This document shows, in pieces, positions 23,566 to 32,496 of a stretch of DNA of 64,000 bases. The stretch is from Streptomyces sp. NBC_01353 (GTDB taxonomy: Bacteria; Actinomycetota; Actinomycetes; Streptomycetales; Streptomycetaceae). Under the pieces are notes generated by a model. The model was not told the DNA's origin. It saw only the letters and a program-made list of their open reading frames with translations, and ran no database searches. Location of the stretch: NCBI RefSeq assembly GCF_036237275.1, contig NZ_CP108352.1:4464001-4528000 (forward strand), in the 5' to 3' direction. Every line of letters begins with the position of its first letter. Positions within the stretch are counted from its first letter, which is position 1. Position numbers and translations under genes: made by a program.

Positions 23566-26421
23566 TCAGATGGCGGCGCGGCGGGCCAGGGCTCCGCGCG
23601 AGCGGGTGACCAGGGCGGCCAGGAGCGCGGCGCCGATCGGCACGACCACCAGCAGCGCCGCCAGCGTCTCCCAGGGGACGACGATCGGCACGTAGGGCGG
23701 CGAGTCCATGGCGCCCCAGCCCTGGTCCAGGCTCTCCTGGTAGAAGCGCTCGCGTTCGCGCCCCTCGGTGAGCCGCAGGCCCATCGCCGGCAGCACACCG
23801 GCCGCCGACCCGAGGATCACACCCATCGCGGCGACCACCCCGCACTGGAAGCCGCTGAGCGTGCGGCGGACCCGCGGGGGTGCTCCGACGGCGGAGAGCG
23901 TCTTGAGGTCGGCCTCCGCGTCGGCCTGCGCCAGGCCGGTCGCGATACCGGCGGCGCCGATGGTGACGAGACCGGCGAAGACGGCCAGCGAGAGGAGCAC
24001 GATGCTGCTCTTGCCGACGAAGCCGTCCTCGACGCGAAGCTCGACATCGCTGCCGATCTTGGCGATCTCACCGTCGAGCTTCTGGCGCTGCTCGCTGGTC
24101 GGCATCGTGTCGGTGGAGAACAGCGAGCCCACCGGCACCGTGGTGAAGCCGGCGGCCTCGGCGGCGGCCGGGGTGAGGAGCGCCTGGACGCCGTACGCCT
24201 TCGTCTCGCCGGGCACCAGGTAGGCGGGGAGCGACTTGAGCTCGCCCGGTACGGGCTTGCCCGCCTGCTCGGCCTCGCTCGCCTTCATCGTGTCGGCGAT
24301 CAGCTTGACGCCGATCTTCCCGCCCTGATCGACCTGGGGCTTGGAGAAGGAAACGATTTTTCCCTCGGCCAGAGCCTTCTCGGCGCCCGCGTCCTTGATC
24401 CCGAGGACCTTCAGGACCTTGGCGTCGCCGATCACCAGCCCGCCCTCGACATAGATGCCGCCGTCGTTGCTCTGCTTGCACCGCCAGTCCTCGGCGAGCT
24501 TGCGGCGCTGCTCCTTGGAGAACTTCTCCGCGGGGTCCTCGCCGTTCTCCGAGGTCCACAGCGGGCACTCGTTGGCCTTGGGGATGACGATCTCGAACCT
24601 GCCGCAGCCCGGGGAATCCATGTGGGGCGGGCAGCCTGCCTTGCCGACCTGCACGCGTTCGACATCCGCGCGGGTGTCGATGGGAAGGTGGCGCTGGACG
24701 GCATCACGGACCGCCGGGACGTCCCGGCCGCCGTCCTCCATGACGAGGGCGGAGACCGCGCCGTGCGGCAGGCTGGCGCGGTACTCGGCCCGCTCCTGCG
24801 CGTCGTAGCTGGCCGTGTACGTGGAGACGGCGACGGTTCCGGCGACGGCGGCGAGCACGGCGGCGACGGCGGGTGCCGTACGCCCCCGGTTGCGCACGGC
24901 GTCCCGCAGGGCGAGGCGCGGCGACAGGGGCAGCCAGCGGCCGGTCCGGCCGAAGAGACCCACCAGGGCGGGGGTCATGGCGACCACGCCCAGCTCGGCG
25001 ATGGCGCTGCCGCCCGCGACGATGGCGAACTGGTCGGAGACCACCGAGCCGTAGAGCGCGATCGCCGCGCCCAGGAGCAGCGCGCCCAGGCCGACCAGCG
25101 GCAGCACACGGCTGCTGCGGCGGACACCGCGACGGCCGGTGAGCGAGGCCAGGACGGTCTGCCGGGAGGCGGTGACGGCCGGGACGATGGCGGCCAGTAC
25201 GCCGGTCAGCACGGCGAGCAACGCGATGCCGAGCAGTTCCAGGGGGCGTATGTCGAAGCTGCCGAACCGCTGCCCGAACGCGTCCTCGAGTACCGGCTGA
25301 AGGGCGAAGGTCAGGATCAGGGCGAGGACCGTGCCGGTGACGGCGGCGGCGACACCGATGACGAGACCGCCACCGAGGACGATGGCCCGGATGTGGCGCC
25401 GGTCGCCGCCGTTGGCGCCGACGAGCCCCAGCTGGCGGCGCGAGCGGCGCGCGCCGACGGCGAACGCGGGTCCGGCCAGCAGGCAGATCTCCAGCATCGC
25501 GAGGCCGACGACCGTGCCGAGCGCGGCGAGCTCGGCGGCCTGGGCGCCCGTGCTGGATTCGAAGTTGCCCCAGCCGTCCTTCTGGAAGAGCGGGACCTCG
25601 GAGTCGGCGGGCGGGTCGAGAAGCACGGCGCGCGAGACGACGGTGACACCCTTGGTGTTGATCTGCTGCACGGTGTTCCACGTGAAACCACCGGCGGCCT
25701 TCACCAGGTAGGTGGTGTCGACTCCGGCGCGGGACATACCGGCCTTCTCGGCCACCTTCGCGTACGGGGCGAGGAAGGCGCCGGGCAGGGCGTTGACCTG
25801 GTCGGCCTTCAGGTCGTTGGGGAGCTCGTAGGAGCCGACGATCCGGTAGGTCCGGTCGTAGCCGCGCGCGGACAGGGTCGAACCGATCGACAGGCCGCTG
25901 CTCTCCAAGAAGTGCGTGGTCGCGGCGAGCTCGTCGGCCTTCTCGGGGAAGCGTCCCTCCTGGAGGGACATGATGCCCTTCGCGATCGGGTCGGCGGCCT
26001 TGAGCTCACGGACGTCGGTCTGGAGCAGTCCGTGGGCGGTGGTGAGCTTCGCGTTTCCGGAGCTGTCCGTGAGGACGGTGGATCCGGCCGGGAAGGTCTT
26101 GGCGACATCGGTGGTGCCGGTGGGCCAGACCTTGTCCTCGTAGTCGGCGGCCGGCGTGTTCATGTCGCCGTTCGGCGACTGGAGGATCGGCACGCCGCCC
26201 ACGGCGGCGTCGGAGAACCGGGCGTCGGCGGCGCCGATGGTGCGGTCCAGGCTCTCCTCGGTGGAGAGCTCGGAGGTGCGCAGGGTCAGATCGGCGGCGC
26301 TGACACCCAGGATGGGCAGGGCGATCATGGCGAGGACCAGGAAGCTGCGGCCCTTGTAGCGCCAGGCGTCGCGGCGGGCGATACGGATCGCGGCGCGCCA
26401 GGAGTGGATCCAGTTGTTCAC
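23566..26421 (-). CDS. FtsX-like ABC transporter permease, large
   Basis: This is a 951-residue membrane protein of the FtsX/MacB class with two FtsX domains. An N-terminal membrane helix (FLVLAMIALPILGVSAADL) is followed by a large extracytoplasmic domain, then a three-helix FtsX block around residue 300. A fourth helix region near residues 380-480, a second extracytoplasmic domain containing cysteines (GKAGCPPHMDSPGCGRFE) and a final helix block at the C-terminus complete it. Such permeases do mechanotransmission or peptide/lipid export rather than classical import. GTG overlaps the ATPase stop by 4 nt. A parS-like sequence lies inside the gene at 25675. Confidence 0.9.
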   Translation of the reverse strand: MNNWIHSWRAAIRIARRDAWRYKGRSFLVLAMIALPILGVSAADLTLRTSELSTEESLDRTIGAADARFSDAAVGGVPILQSPNGDMNTPAADYEDKVWPTGTTDVAKTFPAGSTVLTDSSGNAKLTTAHGLLQTDVRELKAADPIAKGIMSLQEGRFPEKADELAATTHFLESSGLSIGSTLSARGYDRTYRIVGSYELPNDLKADQVNALPGAFLAPYAKVAEKAGMSRAGVDTTYLVKAAGGFTWNTVQQINTKGVTVVSRAVLLDPPADSEVPLFQKDGWGNFESSTGAQAAELAALGTVVGLAMLEICLLAGPAFAVGARRSRRQLGLVGANGGDRRHIRAIVLGGGLVIGVAAAVTGTVLALILTFALQPVLEDAFGQRFGSFDIRPLELLGIALLAVLTGVLAAIVPAVTASRQTVLASLTGRRGVRRSSRVLPLVGLGALLLGAAIALYGSVVSDQFAIVAGGSAIAELGVVAMTPALVGLFGRTGRWLPLSPRLALRDAVRNRGRTAPAVAAVLAAVAGTVAVSTYTASYDAQERAEYRASLPHGAVSALVMEDGGRDVPAVRDAVQRHLPIDTRADVERVQVGKAGCPPHMDSPGCGRFEIVIPKANECPLWTSENGEDPAEKFSKEQRRKLAEDWRCKQSNDGGIYVEGGLVIGDAKVLKVLGIKDAGAEKALAEGKIVSFSKPQVDQGGKIGVKLIADTMKASEAEQAGKPVPGELKSLPAYLVPGETKAYGVQALLTPAAAEAAGFTTVPVGSLFSTDTMPTSEQRQKLDGEIAKIGSDVELRVEDGFVGKSSIVLLSLAVFAGLVTIGAAGIATGLAQADAEADLKTLSAVGAPPRVRRTLSGFQCGVVAAMGVILGSAAGVLPAMGLRLTEGRERERFYQESLDQGWGAMDSPPYVPIVVPWETLAALLVVVPIGAALLAALVTRSRGALARRAAI
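25675..25688. other. parS-like site, one mismatch
   Basis: GTTCCACGTGAAAC differs from the consensus GTTTCACGTGAAAC at one position. It lies within the permease coding region, between two perfect copies at 20714 and 38661. Binding strength would be reduced relative to the perfect sites. Confidence 0.6.
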
Positions 26422-27152
26422 CGCTCGGCCGCCTGGCCCGACAGCAGCGAGTCGGCGTCGCTGCGTACGGTCTGGTCGACGACGGCGCCGTCCCGCAGGA
26501 AGACGACGCGGTCGGCCCAGGCGGCGAACCGCGGCTCGTGGGTGACCAGCACGCCTGCGGCACCGGCGTCGCAGCGCGAGCGCAGCAGGGCGAGGACGGA
26601 CTCTCCGGTCTCGGAGTCCAGGGCGCCGGTGGGCTCGTCGGCCAGGACGAGACGACGGTCGCCGACGAGGGCGCGGGCGATGGCCACTCGCTGCTGCTGG
26701 CCGCCGGACATCTCGTCGGGGAAGCGGTCGGCGAGGTGACCCAGGTCCATCTCCTCGAGCGCGGCGAGGGCCTCGCCGCGCGCCTTGCGTGCCGAGGTGC
26801 CGTCCAGCTCGCGGGGCAGGGCGACGTTCTCGGCGGCCGTGAGGGCGGGGATCAGGTTGTAGTCCTGGAAGACGTACCCGATGCTGCGGCGGCGCAGGGC
26901 CGCGAGGGCCTTGCGGCCGGCGGTGGTGATGTCGGTGTTCTCGACGATCACCCGGCCGGAGGTGGGGGTGTCGAGGCCGCCCGCGATGGTGAGCAGGGTG
27001 GACTTGCCGGAGCCGGACGGGCCCATGACGGCCACGAGTTCACCGGGGAAGACATCGAGGTCGATGCCGCGCAGGGCGTGCACCTCGGTCTCGCCGGAGC
27101 CGTGGACACGGGTCAGGTTCTGCAGTTGCAGCACGGGCTGCTGTGTGGACAT
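26418..27152 (-). CDS. ABC transporter ATP-binding protein (LolD/MacB type)
   Basis: This 244-residue ATPase partners the FtsX-type permease encoded immediately downstream. It has Walker [12 protein letters not shown], the signature [15 protein letters not shown] and Walker B LVLADEPTGALDS. The ATG at 27152, preceded by a G-rich site, is preferred over upstream GTG codons. It overlaps the permease by 4 nt, so the two form a coupled unit. The PadR-type regulator lies upstream in the same orientation, 153 bp away, and probably controls this transporter. Confidence 0.93.
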   Translation of the reverse strand: MSTQQPVLQLQNLTRVHGSGETEVHALRGIDLDVFPGELVAVMGPSGSGKSTLLTIAGGLDTPTSGRVIVENTDITTAGRKALAALRRRSIGYVFQDYNLIPALTAAENVALPRELDGTSARKARGEALAALEEMDLGHLADRFPDEMSGGQQQRVAIARALVGDRRLVLADEPTGALDSETGESVLALLRSRCDAGAAGVLVTHEPRFAAWADRVVFLRDGAVVDQTVRSDADSLLSGQAAER

Positions 27153-27305
27153 GGAGGGGTCCCCCTTGGGCGTACGCCGACGGACGGTCGTGTGACGTGC
27201 GGTCACGTGCGGTCGCGTGCGGTGTCGTACGGAGCGGTTGGTCTCGTACGGAGCGGTTGAGGTGGTGGTGCGTGTGCGTGTGCGGCGCGGTGTGCGGCCG
27301 CGGGT

Positions 27306-27989
27306 TCAGCGCAGCGGTGCCCGGCGGGCGTTCTGGGAGGACGTGCCGGCGGAGTCGGGCGGCCGTGCCTCACCGGTGTCGGAGCCGGTACCGGGGCCGG
27401 TGTCGGAGCCGGGTCGGTCGGAGAGGCCGGTGGTGCCGACGGCGGCCGTCGAGAGCCGGATCAGCCGGGCCTCGCAGTGGTCCAGCCAGCGGGCCTCGGC
27501 CTCGGTCTGGAAGATCAGCTGCTCCAGGACGAGGAGCCAGGCCACGTCGTCGCGTTCCCGGGACTCGCCGCTCTCGAGGGCGGCGAGTGCCTGGGCCTTG
27601 AGCCGGGTGTAGTCCTGCATCGCCTTCACGGTGTGGCGGCGCTGGGACTGGATGACGGCGCGGATGTCGACCCCGGGCGCCCCGACGGCCATGGCGAGCT
27701 TGATGGCGAGCTCGTCGCGGGCAGGGCTGGTGCGGTCCACGGGCTTCTCGAACCACTTCTTGAGCTCTGCGCGACCGCTGTCGGTGATCGCGTAGAGCGC
27801 ATGGCCGGCGTCGTCCTCGCCGCCCTGCGCGACCATGCCGTCCCGTTCGAGACGGTTGAGTGTCGTGTAGACCTGGCCGACGTTCAGAGGCCAGGTGGAG
27901 CCTGTGCGTGACTCGAACTCCGTACGGAGCTGCGAGCCGTAGCGAGGCCCGCGTTCGAGGAGGGCGAGCAGCCCGTGGCGGATCGACAT
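27306..27989 (-). CDS. PadR-family transcriptional regulator
   Basis: This 227-residue protein has the N-terminal PadR winged helix (LLALLERGPRYGSQLRTEFE and VYTTLNRLERDGMV) and a C-terminal dimerisation helix domain (KAMQDYTRLKAQALAALESG, LIFQTEAEARWLDHCEARL). The last 40 residues are low-complexity Gly/Ser/Thr. PadR proteins beside ABC exporters are usually repressors that respond to the exported compound. Two palindromes cover the start codon and the region just upstream, suggesting autoregulation. The ATG at 27989 fits the family N-terminus. Confidence 0.88.
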   Translation of the reverse strand: MSIRHGLLALLERGPRYGSQLRTEFESRTGSTWPLNVGQVYTTLNRLERDGMVAQGGEDDAGHALYAITDSGRAELKKWFEKPVDRTSPARDELAIKLAMAVGAPGVDIRAVIQSQRRHTVKAMQDYTRLKAQALAALESGESRERDDVAWLLVLEQLIFQTEAEARWLDHCEARLIRLSTAAVGTTGLSDRPGSDTGPGTGSDTGEARPPDSAGTSSQNARRAPLR

Positions 27990-28014
27990 ACTCAGTATGT
28001 ATACCGGGTATGCC
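27987..28014. promoter_or_regulatory. Two adjacent palindromes at the padR start
   Basis: CATACTCAGTATG (27987-27999) has arms CATACT and AGTATG, and its first three bases are the padR start codon. ATACCGGGTAT (28002-28012) follows within a few bases. Two closely spaced symmetric sites across a start codon suggest PadR autorepression. Confidence 0.55.
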
Positions 28015-28095
28015 GGAGCGGACAAGCGACCTGAGACGGAACCTCCGGGTCCGACTCAAGGGGGACGAGGCGGGGACGGGCGGGGTACGGGCCGC

Positions 28096-28812
28096 TCAGC
28101 GGCGGCGCATCCGGACCCCGAGGAAACCGATCCCGAGCCCCACCATCGCGAGCCCCGCGCCGAGGGTCAGGACGGGAATCTGCCGGTCAGCGGTGGTGGC
28201 GGTGGCGCGGGGGCTGAGCCGGGGAGCCGCGGCGGGCGCGGACGCGGGTGGGGGCGTGTCGGTCGTGGACTCCGTCTCGGGTACCGCTTCGAGTGCCTCG
28301 TCCGTGCCGTCCTCCTCCTCGGGAGGCTCGTCGGCTGTTGCCGTTTTGGTACGTGAGGGGTCCTCCGGCTCGGGGGAGGAGCTCGATTCCCGGGGCGGGA
28401 CGGGGCGGCCGGGCCGCTCACGCCCCTCCGCGGCAGGGCGCCCCGCCAGGGAACCGGCCGGGGCGGGCTCGCCCATGTAGGAGGGCGTGGGCCGCTCCGA
28501 GGTGGCCGCGGCGGGAGGGCCGGGAGGGCCGGAGACACCGCCGTTCGTGGCGGAAGGCCGCGGGCGGGGCGCGGTGGAGGAGGAGGGCGAAGGGGAGGGA
28601 GGCCGGGACGGCGTGGCTGCCGAGGTCGACGACGTCGGCTTCGAGGGTGACGCGGCCGGCATTGAAGGAGCGGCCGTCGAGGCCGAGGGCCTCGGGTCCG
28701 CCGTCGGCCCTCTCTCCGCCCCGTACGCGACCGGTACGGCACCCACCACCAGCCAGCACGCGACCACCGGGCCGATGGTCCGTGTCCGCGCACCGCGGAG
28801 TCCTGGAGTCAC
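28096..28812 (-). CDS. Secreted/cell-surface low-complexity protein with C-terminal anchor
   Basis: This is a 238-residue protein with a hydrophobic N-terminal segment (IGPVVACWLVVGAVPVAYGA) like a signal peptide. A long Pro/Ser/Thr/Ala-rich middle follows, with clusters such as PPSPSPSSSTAPRPRPS. A C-terminal hydrophobic helix (VLTLGAGLAMVGLGIGFLGV) ends in RMRRR. This resembles a sortase-type tail, but no LPxTG or LAxTG motif is visible before the helix, so simple membrane anchoring is more likely. GTG at 28812 with GGGAGGGGGG upstream is preferred. I do not recognise a family. It lies downstream of the first Ser/Thr kinase gene on the same strand. Confidence 0.6.
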   Translation of the reverse strand: MTPGLRGARTRTIGPVVACWLVVGAVPVAYGAERGPTADPRPSASTAAPSMPAASPSKPTSSTSAATPSRPPSPSPSSSTAPRPRPSATNGGVSGPPGPPAAATSERPTPSYMGEPAPAGSLAGRPAAEGRERPGRPVPPRESSSSPEPEDPSRTKTATADEPPEEEDGTDEALEAVPETESTTDTPPPASAPAAAPRLSPRATATTADRQIPVLTLGAGLAMVGLGIGFLGVRMRRR

Positions 28813-28935
28813 CGGGTGACCCCCCTCCCGTACCGAGCCGCCGAGTTTCAACTCAGCGTCACATGTCGGGACACATCCGGCATCCCGGACGGGAGGAGGG
28901 GTGAGATCCCTGCTCAGGGGGCGCTCGGCGTATGG

Positions 28936-30558
28936 CTACTGCGGCGGGTTGCCCGTCGAGACCTTGAGCGTGAATTCGGCGCCGTCCTTGGTGACGTCCT
29001 CGCCGATCGGCGGGTACTGCTCGAGGACGGTGCCGTCGCCGTAGGTGTTCTCGTCCACCGGGGTCTGCGTCGTGATCTGCCAGCCCGCGGCCTGGATGCA
29101 GGCCTTCACCGACTGGATGTTCTTGTACGTGAAGTTCGGGACCTCGAACTTCTCCGGGTCGTCGCTCGACTCGGTCGGCTCCGTGCACTTCTTCGTCTCG
29201 ATGGACTTGGAGAGGTCCGGTCCCTTGTACCCCGGGGCCGCCGACTGGCTCTGGTTCGGGTCGCCGCCGTTCTTCGACGCGTCGTCCTTGTTGAGGTTGA
29301 TCGCCGTGATCACACCGCCGATCGCCACCAGCGCCACGACGATCGCACCCACGAGCACCGGCATGTTCCGCCGCGAGCCGGAGCCGCCGCCCGTCGTGAC
29401 CGACGTCTGCTGAGGCGGCTGCGGCGACATCGTGTACGGCCCGGGAGCGGGCGTCTGGTACGCCGGGGCGGGCGTCGGGGCCTGCTGCGGGTAGCCGTAG
29501 GACGGGGCCGGCGTCGGCGGGCCGTACGGGCCCGGCTGCGGCGTCGGAGGCTGGTACGGCTGCTGGACGCCGTGCATCGAGGGCGGCGGGGTCTGACCGA
29601 CCGGCGGGAAGACCGCCGAACCCACGCCCGAACCGCTGCTGACCTGACCACCGGCCACGATCACCGGCGCACCCGTCTGCCCCGCCGACAGCACCCGATG
29701 GCACTCGTCCTGCATCGCCGCCGCGCTCGGGAACCGCTCGTTCGGGTTCTTCTTCAGCGCGCGGGCGACGAGCGCGTCCATCGCCGGCGTCACCGAGCGG
29801 TTGATGGAGGACGGCGCGACCGGCTCCTCCTGGACGTGCGCGTACGCGATGGCGAGCGGCGAGTCCGCGTCGAACGGAAGACGGCCCGTCAGCAACTGGA
29901 AGAGCATGATGCCGACCGAATAAAGATCGGAGCGGGCGTCCACACCGCGGCCGAGGGCCTGCTCGGGGGAGAGGTACTGAGGAGTACCGACGACCATGCC
30001 GGTCTGCGTCATCGAGGTGACACCGGACTGCATGGCCCGCGCGATGCCGAAGTCCATGACCTTGACGACGCCGCGCTTGGTCATCATCACGTTGCCGGGC
30101 TTGATGTCCCGGTGGACCAGGCCCATTTCGTGGCTGGTCTCCAGCGCGGCCAGCACGTCGGCCGTCACCTTCAGCGCCTTGTCGGCCGGCATCGCGCCGA
30201 ACTGCCGTACGTCGGAGGCGAGGACCGAGCCGAGCGGCTGCCCCTCCACGTACTCCATGACGATGTACGGCATGACGGCGCCGTCGAGGGTGTCCTCGCC
30301 GGTGTCGAAGACCGAGACGATGTTGGTGTGCGACAGCTTCGCGACCGCCTGCGCCTCGCGCCGGAACCGCTCGCGGAACGACTGTTCCCGGCCGAGTTCC
30401 GAGTGCAGGGTCTTGATGGCCACCTGCCGGTCGAGCGCGCTGTCGTACGCCAGGTAGACGGAGGCCATGCCGCCCTCGCCGAGCAGGTCGCGAAGCTGGT
30501 AGCGGCCGTTCGCGACCGAACCGCCCGCATAGCGGCCCTGTGCGCCGTCCTGGCTCAT
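28936..30558 (-). CDS. PknB-type Ser/Thr protein kinase with one PASTA domain
   Basis: This 540-residue membrane kinase has a Hanks-type catalytic domain at residues about 20-285, with the nucleotide loop LGEGGMASVY, Lys49, the catalytic HRDIKPGN at 149 and the DFG motif MDFGIARA. A Pro/Gln/Tyr-rich linker and one membrane helix near residue 400 (MPVLVGAIVVALVAIGGVI) follow. A single extracellular PASTA domain (about 470-537) with VPNFTYKNIQSVKACIQAAGW should sense muropeptide-like ligands. It is divergent from a second kinase gene, 269 bp away. PknB-like roles in growth and cell-wall control are inferred from the family. Confidence 0.94.
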   Translation of the reverse strand: MSQDGAQGRYAGGSVANGRYQLRDLLGEGGMASVYLAYDSALDRQVAIKTLHSELGREQSFRERFRREAQAVAKLSHTNIVSVFDTGEDTLDGAVMPYIVMEYVEGQPLGSVLASDVRQFGAMPADKALKVTADVLAALETSHEMGLVHRDIKPGNVMMTKRGVVKVMDFGIARAMQSGVTSMTQTGMVVGTPQYLSPEQALGRGVDARSDLYSVGIMLFQLLTGRLPFDADSPLAIAYAHVQEEPVAPSSINRSVTPAMDALVARALKKNPNERFPSAAAMQDECHRVLSAGQTGAPVIVAGGQVSSGSGVGSAVFPPVGQTPPPSMHGVQQPYQPPTPQPGPYGPPTPAPSYGYPQQAPTPAPAYQTPAPGPYTMSPQPPQQTSVTTGGGSGSRRNMPVLVGAIVVALVAIGGVITAINLNKDDASKNGGDPNQSQSAAPGYKGPDLSKSIETKKCTEPTESSDDPEKFEVPNFTYKNIQSVKACIQAAGWQITTQTPVDENTYGDGTVLEQYPPIGEDVTKDGAEFTLKVSTGNPPQ

Positions 30559-30827
30559 TCGTGCTCCCCCTACGCGCGCGTGGCGGCGCTGATCGGAATT
30601 TCCTGGCCAAGTCTGCCCCAGGGCAACGACACGTCAAGCCAGGTGCCCGTTCCGTGACACTCCGCGTGAGAAGCGTCTCGCAAGCGTTACAGGAACGGCC
30701 TGGAATTTGCACAGGCGTACGCGGACGGGGTTGGATGACCGGTCCATCTCGAACCGTGGTGTCGGACGAAGCCTGTAGCGTGACGGCGGTACGGCATTGC
30801 ACGGTAGACATACGACGGCGAGGACTG

Positions 30828-32483
30828 ATGGCACCCGAATCCGAAGCAGGCGGCGGCGGCCTGTCGGGCGCCGCCGCCGAGTCCTGGGGCGTCGGCGGAG
30901 TGGTCGGTGACGGTCGGTACCGGCTGACGCACCGTCTCGGACGAGGCGGCATGGCCGAGGTGTTCGCCGCCGAGGACGTCCGCCTGGGCCGCACGGTCGC
31001 CGTGAAGCTGCTCCGCTCCGACCTCGCCGAGGACCCGGTCTCCAAGGCCCGCTTCACCCGTGAGGCGCAGTCGGTCGCCGGACTCAACCACCATGCGATC
31101 GTGGCGGTGTACGACTCCGGCGAGGACGTCGTGGCCGGCCAGTCCGTGCCGTACATCGTGATGGAGCTGGTCGAGGGCCGCACCATCCGTGACCTGCTGA
31201 TCAGCGCCGAGGCGCCGGGTTCCGAGCAGGCCCTGATCATCGTCTCCGGCGTGCTCGAGGCGCTCGCGTACTCGCACCAGCACGGCATCGTGCACCGGGA
31301 CATCAAGCCCGCGAACGTCATCATCACGCACACCGGCGCCGTGAAGGTCATGGACTTCGGCATCGCGCGCGCCCTGCACGGCGCGCAGTCGACGATGACC
31401 CAGACCGGCATGGTCATGGGCACGCCGCAGTACCTCTCCCCCGAACAGGCGCTCGGAAAGGCCGTGGACCACCGGTCCGACCTGTACGCCACGGGCTGTC
31501 TGCTCTACGAACTCCTCGCTCTGCGGCCTCCCTTCACCGGCGAGACACCGTTGTCGGTGGTCTACCAGCATGTGCAGGACGCGCCGATCCCGCCGTCCGA
31601 GGTCGCCCACGGGGCGCCGCCGGAGCTCGACGGACTCGTGATGCGTTCGCTCGCGAAGGACCCGGACGACCGGTTCCAGAGCGCCGAGGAGATGCGCGGG
31701 CTGATCCAGTACGGCCTGCAGATGCTCCAGCAGGCGGGCGGTCACACCGGCACGTGGAACACGGGCCCGGTGGAGGTGCACGAGGGCGGCCACACGCCGG
31801 TCGGCGGCGTCGCGGCGACGACCGCGATGGGGCACCCGATGCACCACGAGACGTCGCAGCGCCCGATCCTGCCGCCGATGAACCCGGACGACGGCGGATA
31901 CGACGGCGGCGGCCACGGTGGGTACGGGCAGGACGGCTACGGCCACAAGGGCGGCGGCAAGAGCGGCCGGGGCAAGGCGTTGCTCTTCGTGGCGCTCGCG
32001 ATGATCGCGATCGTGGCCGGTGTCGCGTACGCGATCGACAAGGCCGGTGAGAAGAGCGGCGGTACGAACAAGCCGCCGGCGGTCACCAACTCGCCGTCCA
32101 CCTCCCAGGAACCGTCGACGCCTTCGCAGGAGACGCCGACGCAGGAGACCGAGGAGCCGGACACCTCCACGGGCGGCAACCAGCAGCCCTGGACGCCGTC
32201 CTACACGCCCTCGTACAAGCCGTCGACGCCGTCCACGCCGACGGGCGAACCGTCGACGGAGCCCACGGACACGACCGACGGGGGCACGGACACCGAGGGC
32301 ACGACGGAGGGCACGACCGAGGGGACCACGGAGGGCACCACCGAGGGGTCCAGCGAGGGCACCACGGAGGGCAACACCAACTCGGGTACGACGACGGGCA
32401 ATACGAACACGGGAACGTCGACGGGCACGACCGTCGGTACGACCGCGGGCACGGCGGACGGCGGGACCGGCACCACCCCCTGA
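30828..32483 (+). CDS. Membrane Ser/Thr protein kinase with Thr/Glu/Gly-repeat ectodomain
   Basis: This 551-residue kinase has a catalytic domain at residues about 30-295: LGRGGMAEVF, Lys60, HRDIKPANV, MDFGIARA and MGTPQYLSPEQALG. A Gly/His/Tyr-rich linker leads to one membrane helix (ALLFVALAMIAIVAGVAYAI). The extracellular tail has no PASTA domain; it is a 125-residue Thr/Ser/Pro/Glu/Gly stretch with seven tandem four-residue repeats (EGTT type). It is likely a surface-exposed, possibly glycosylated stalk. The ATG at 30828 follows CGAGGAC. The gene is head-to-head with the PASTA kinase, so the two probably share a control region. Confidence 0.92.
   Translation: MAPESEAGGGGLSGAAAESWGVGGVVGDGRYRLTHRLGRGGMAEVFAAEDVRLGRTVAVKLLRSDLAEDPVSKARFTREAQSVAGLNHHAIVAVYDSGEDVVAGQSVPYIVMELVEGRTIRDLLISAEAPGSEQALIIVSGVLEALAYSHQHGIVHRDIKPANVIITHTGAVKVMDFGIARALHGAQSTMTQTGMVMGTPQYLSPEQALGKAVDHRSDLYATGCLLYELLALRPPFTGETPLSVVYQHVQDAPIPPSEVAHGAPPELDGLVMRSLAKDPDDRFQSAEEMRGLIQYGLQMLQQAGGHTGTWNTGPVEVHEGGHTPVGGVAATTAMGHPMHHETSQRPILPPMNPDDGGYDGGGHGGYGQDGYGHKGGGKSGRGKALLFVALAMIAIVAGVAYAIDKAGEKSGGTNKPPAVTNSPSTSQEPSTPSQETPTQETEEPDTSTGGNQQPWTPSYTPSYKPSTPSTPTGEPSTEPTDTTDGGTDTEGTTEGTTEGTTEGTTEGSSEGTTEGNTNSGTTTGNTNTGTSTGTTVGTTAGTADGGTGTTP
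32295..32378 (+). repeat. Seven tandem 12-bp repeats coding EGTT
   Basis: Imperfect units of the form GAGGGCACGACG run head to tail in frame within the kinase ectodomain. Synonymous changes between units (ACG/ACC, GGC/GGG) and one variant unit (GAGGGGTCCAGC) show the array is not freshly expanded. Copy number may still vary between strains. Confidence 0.85.
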
Positions 32484-32496
32484 CCGCTCGGACCGC

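Noticed and set aside
28096-28812. Possible sortase-anchored surface protein
   Set aside because: It has a C-terminal hydrophobic helix and RMRRR tail, but no LPxTG or LAxTG motif precedes the helix. I describe it only as membrane-anchored.
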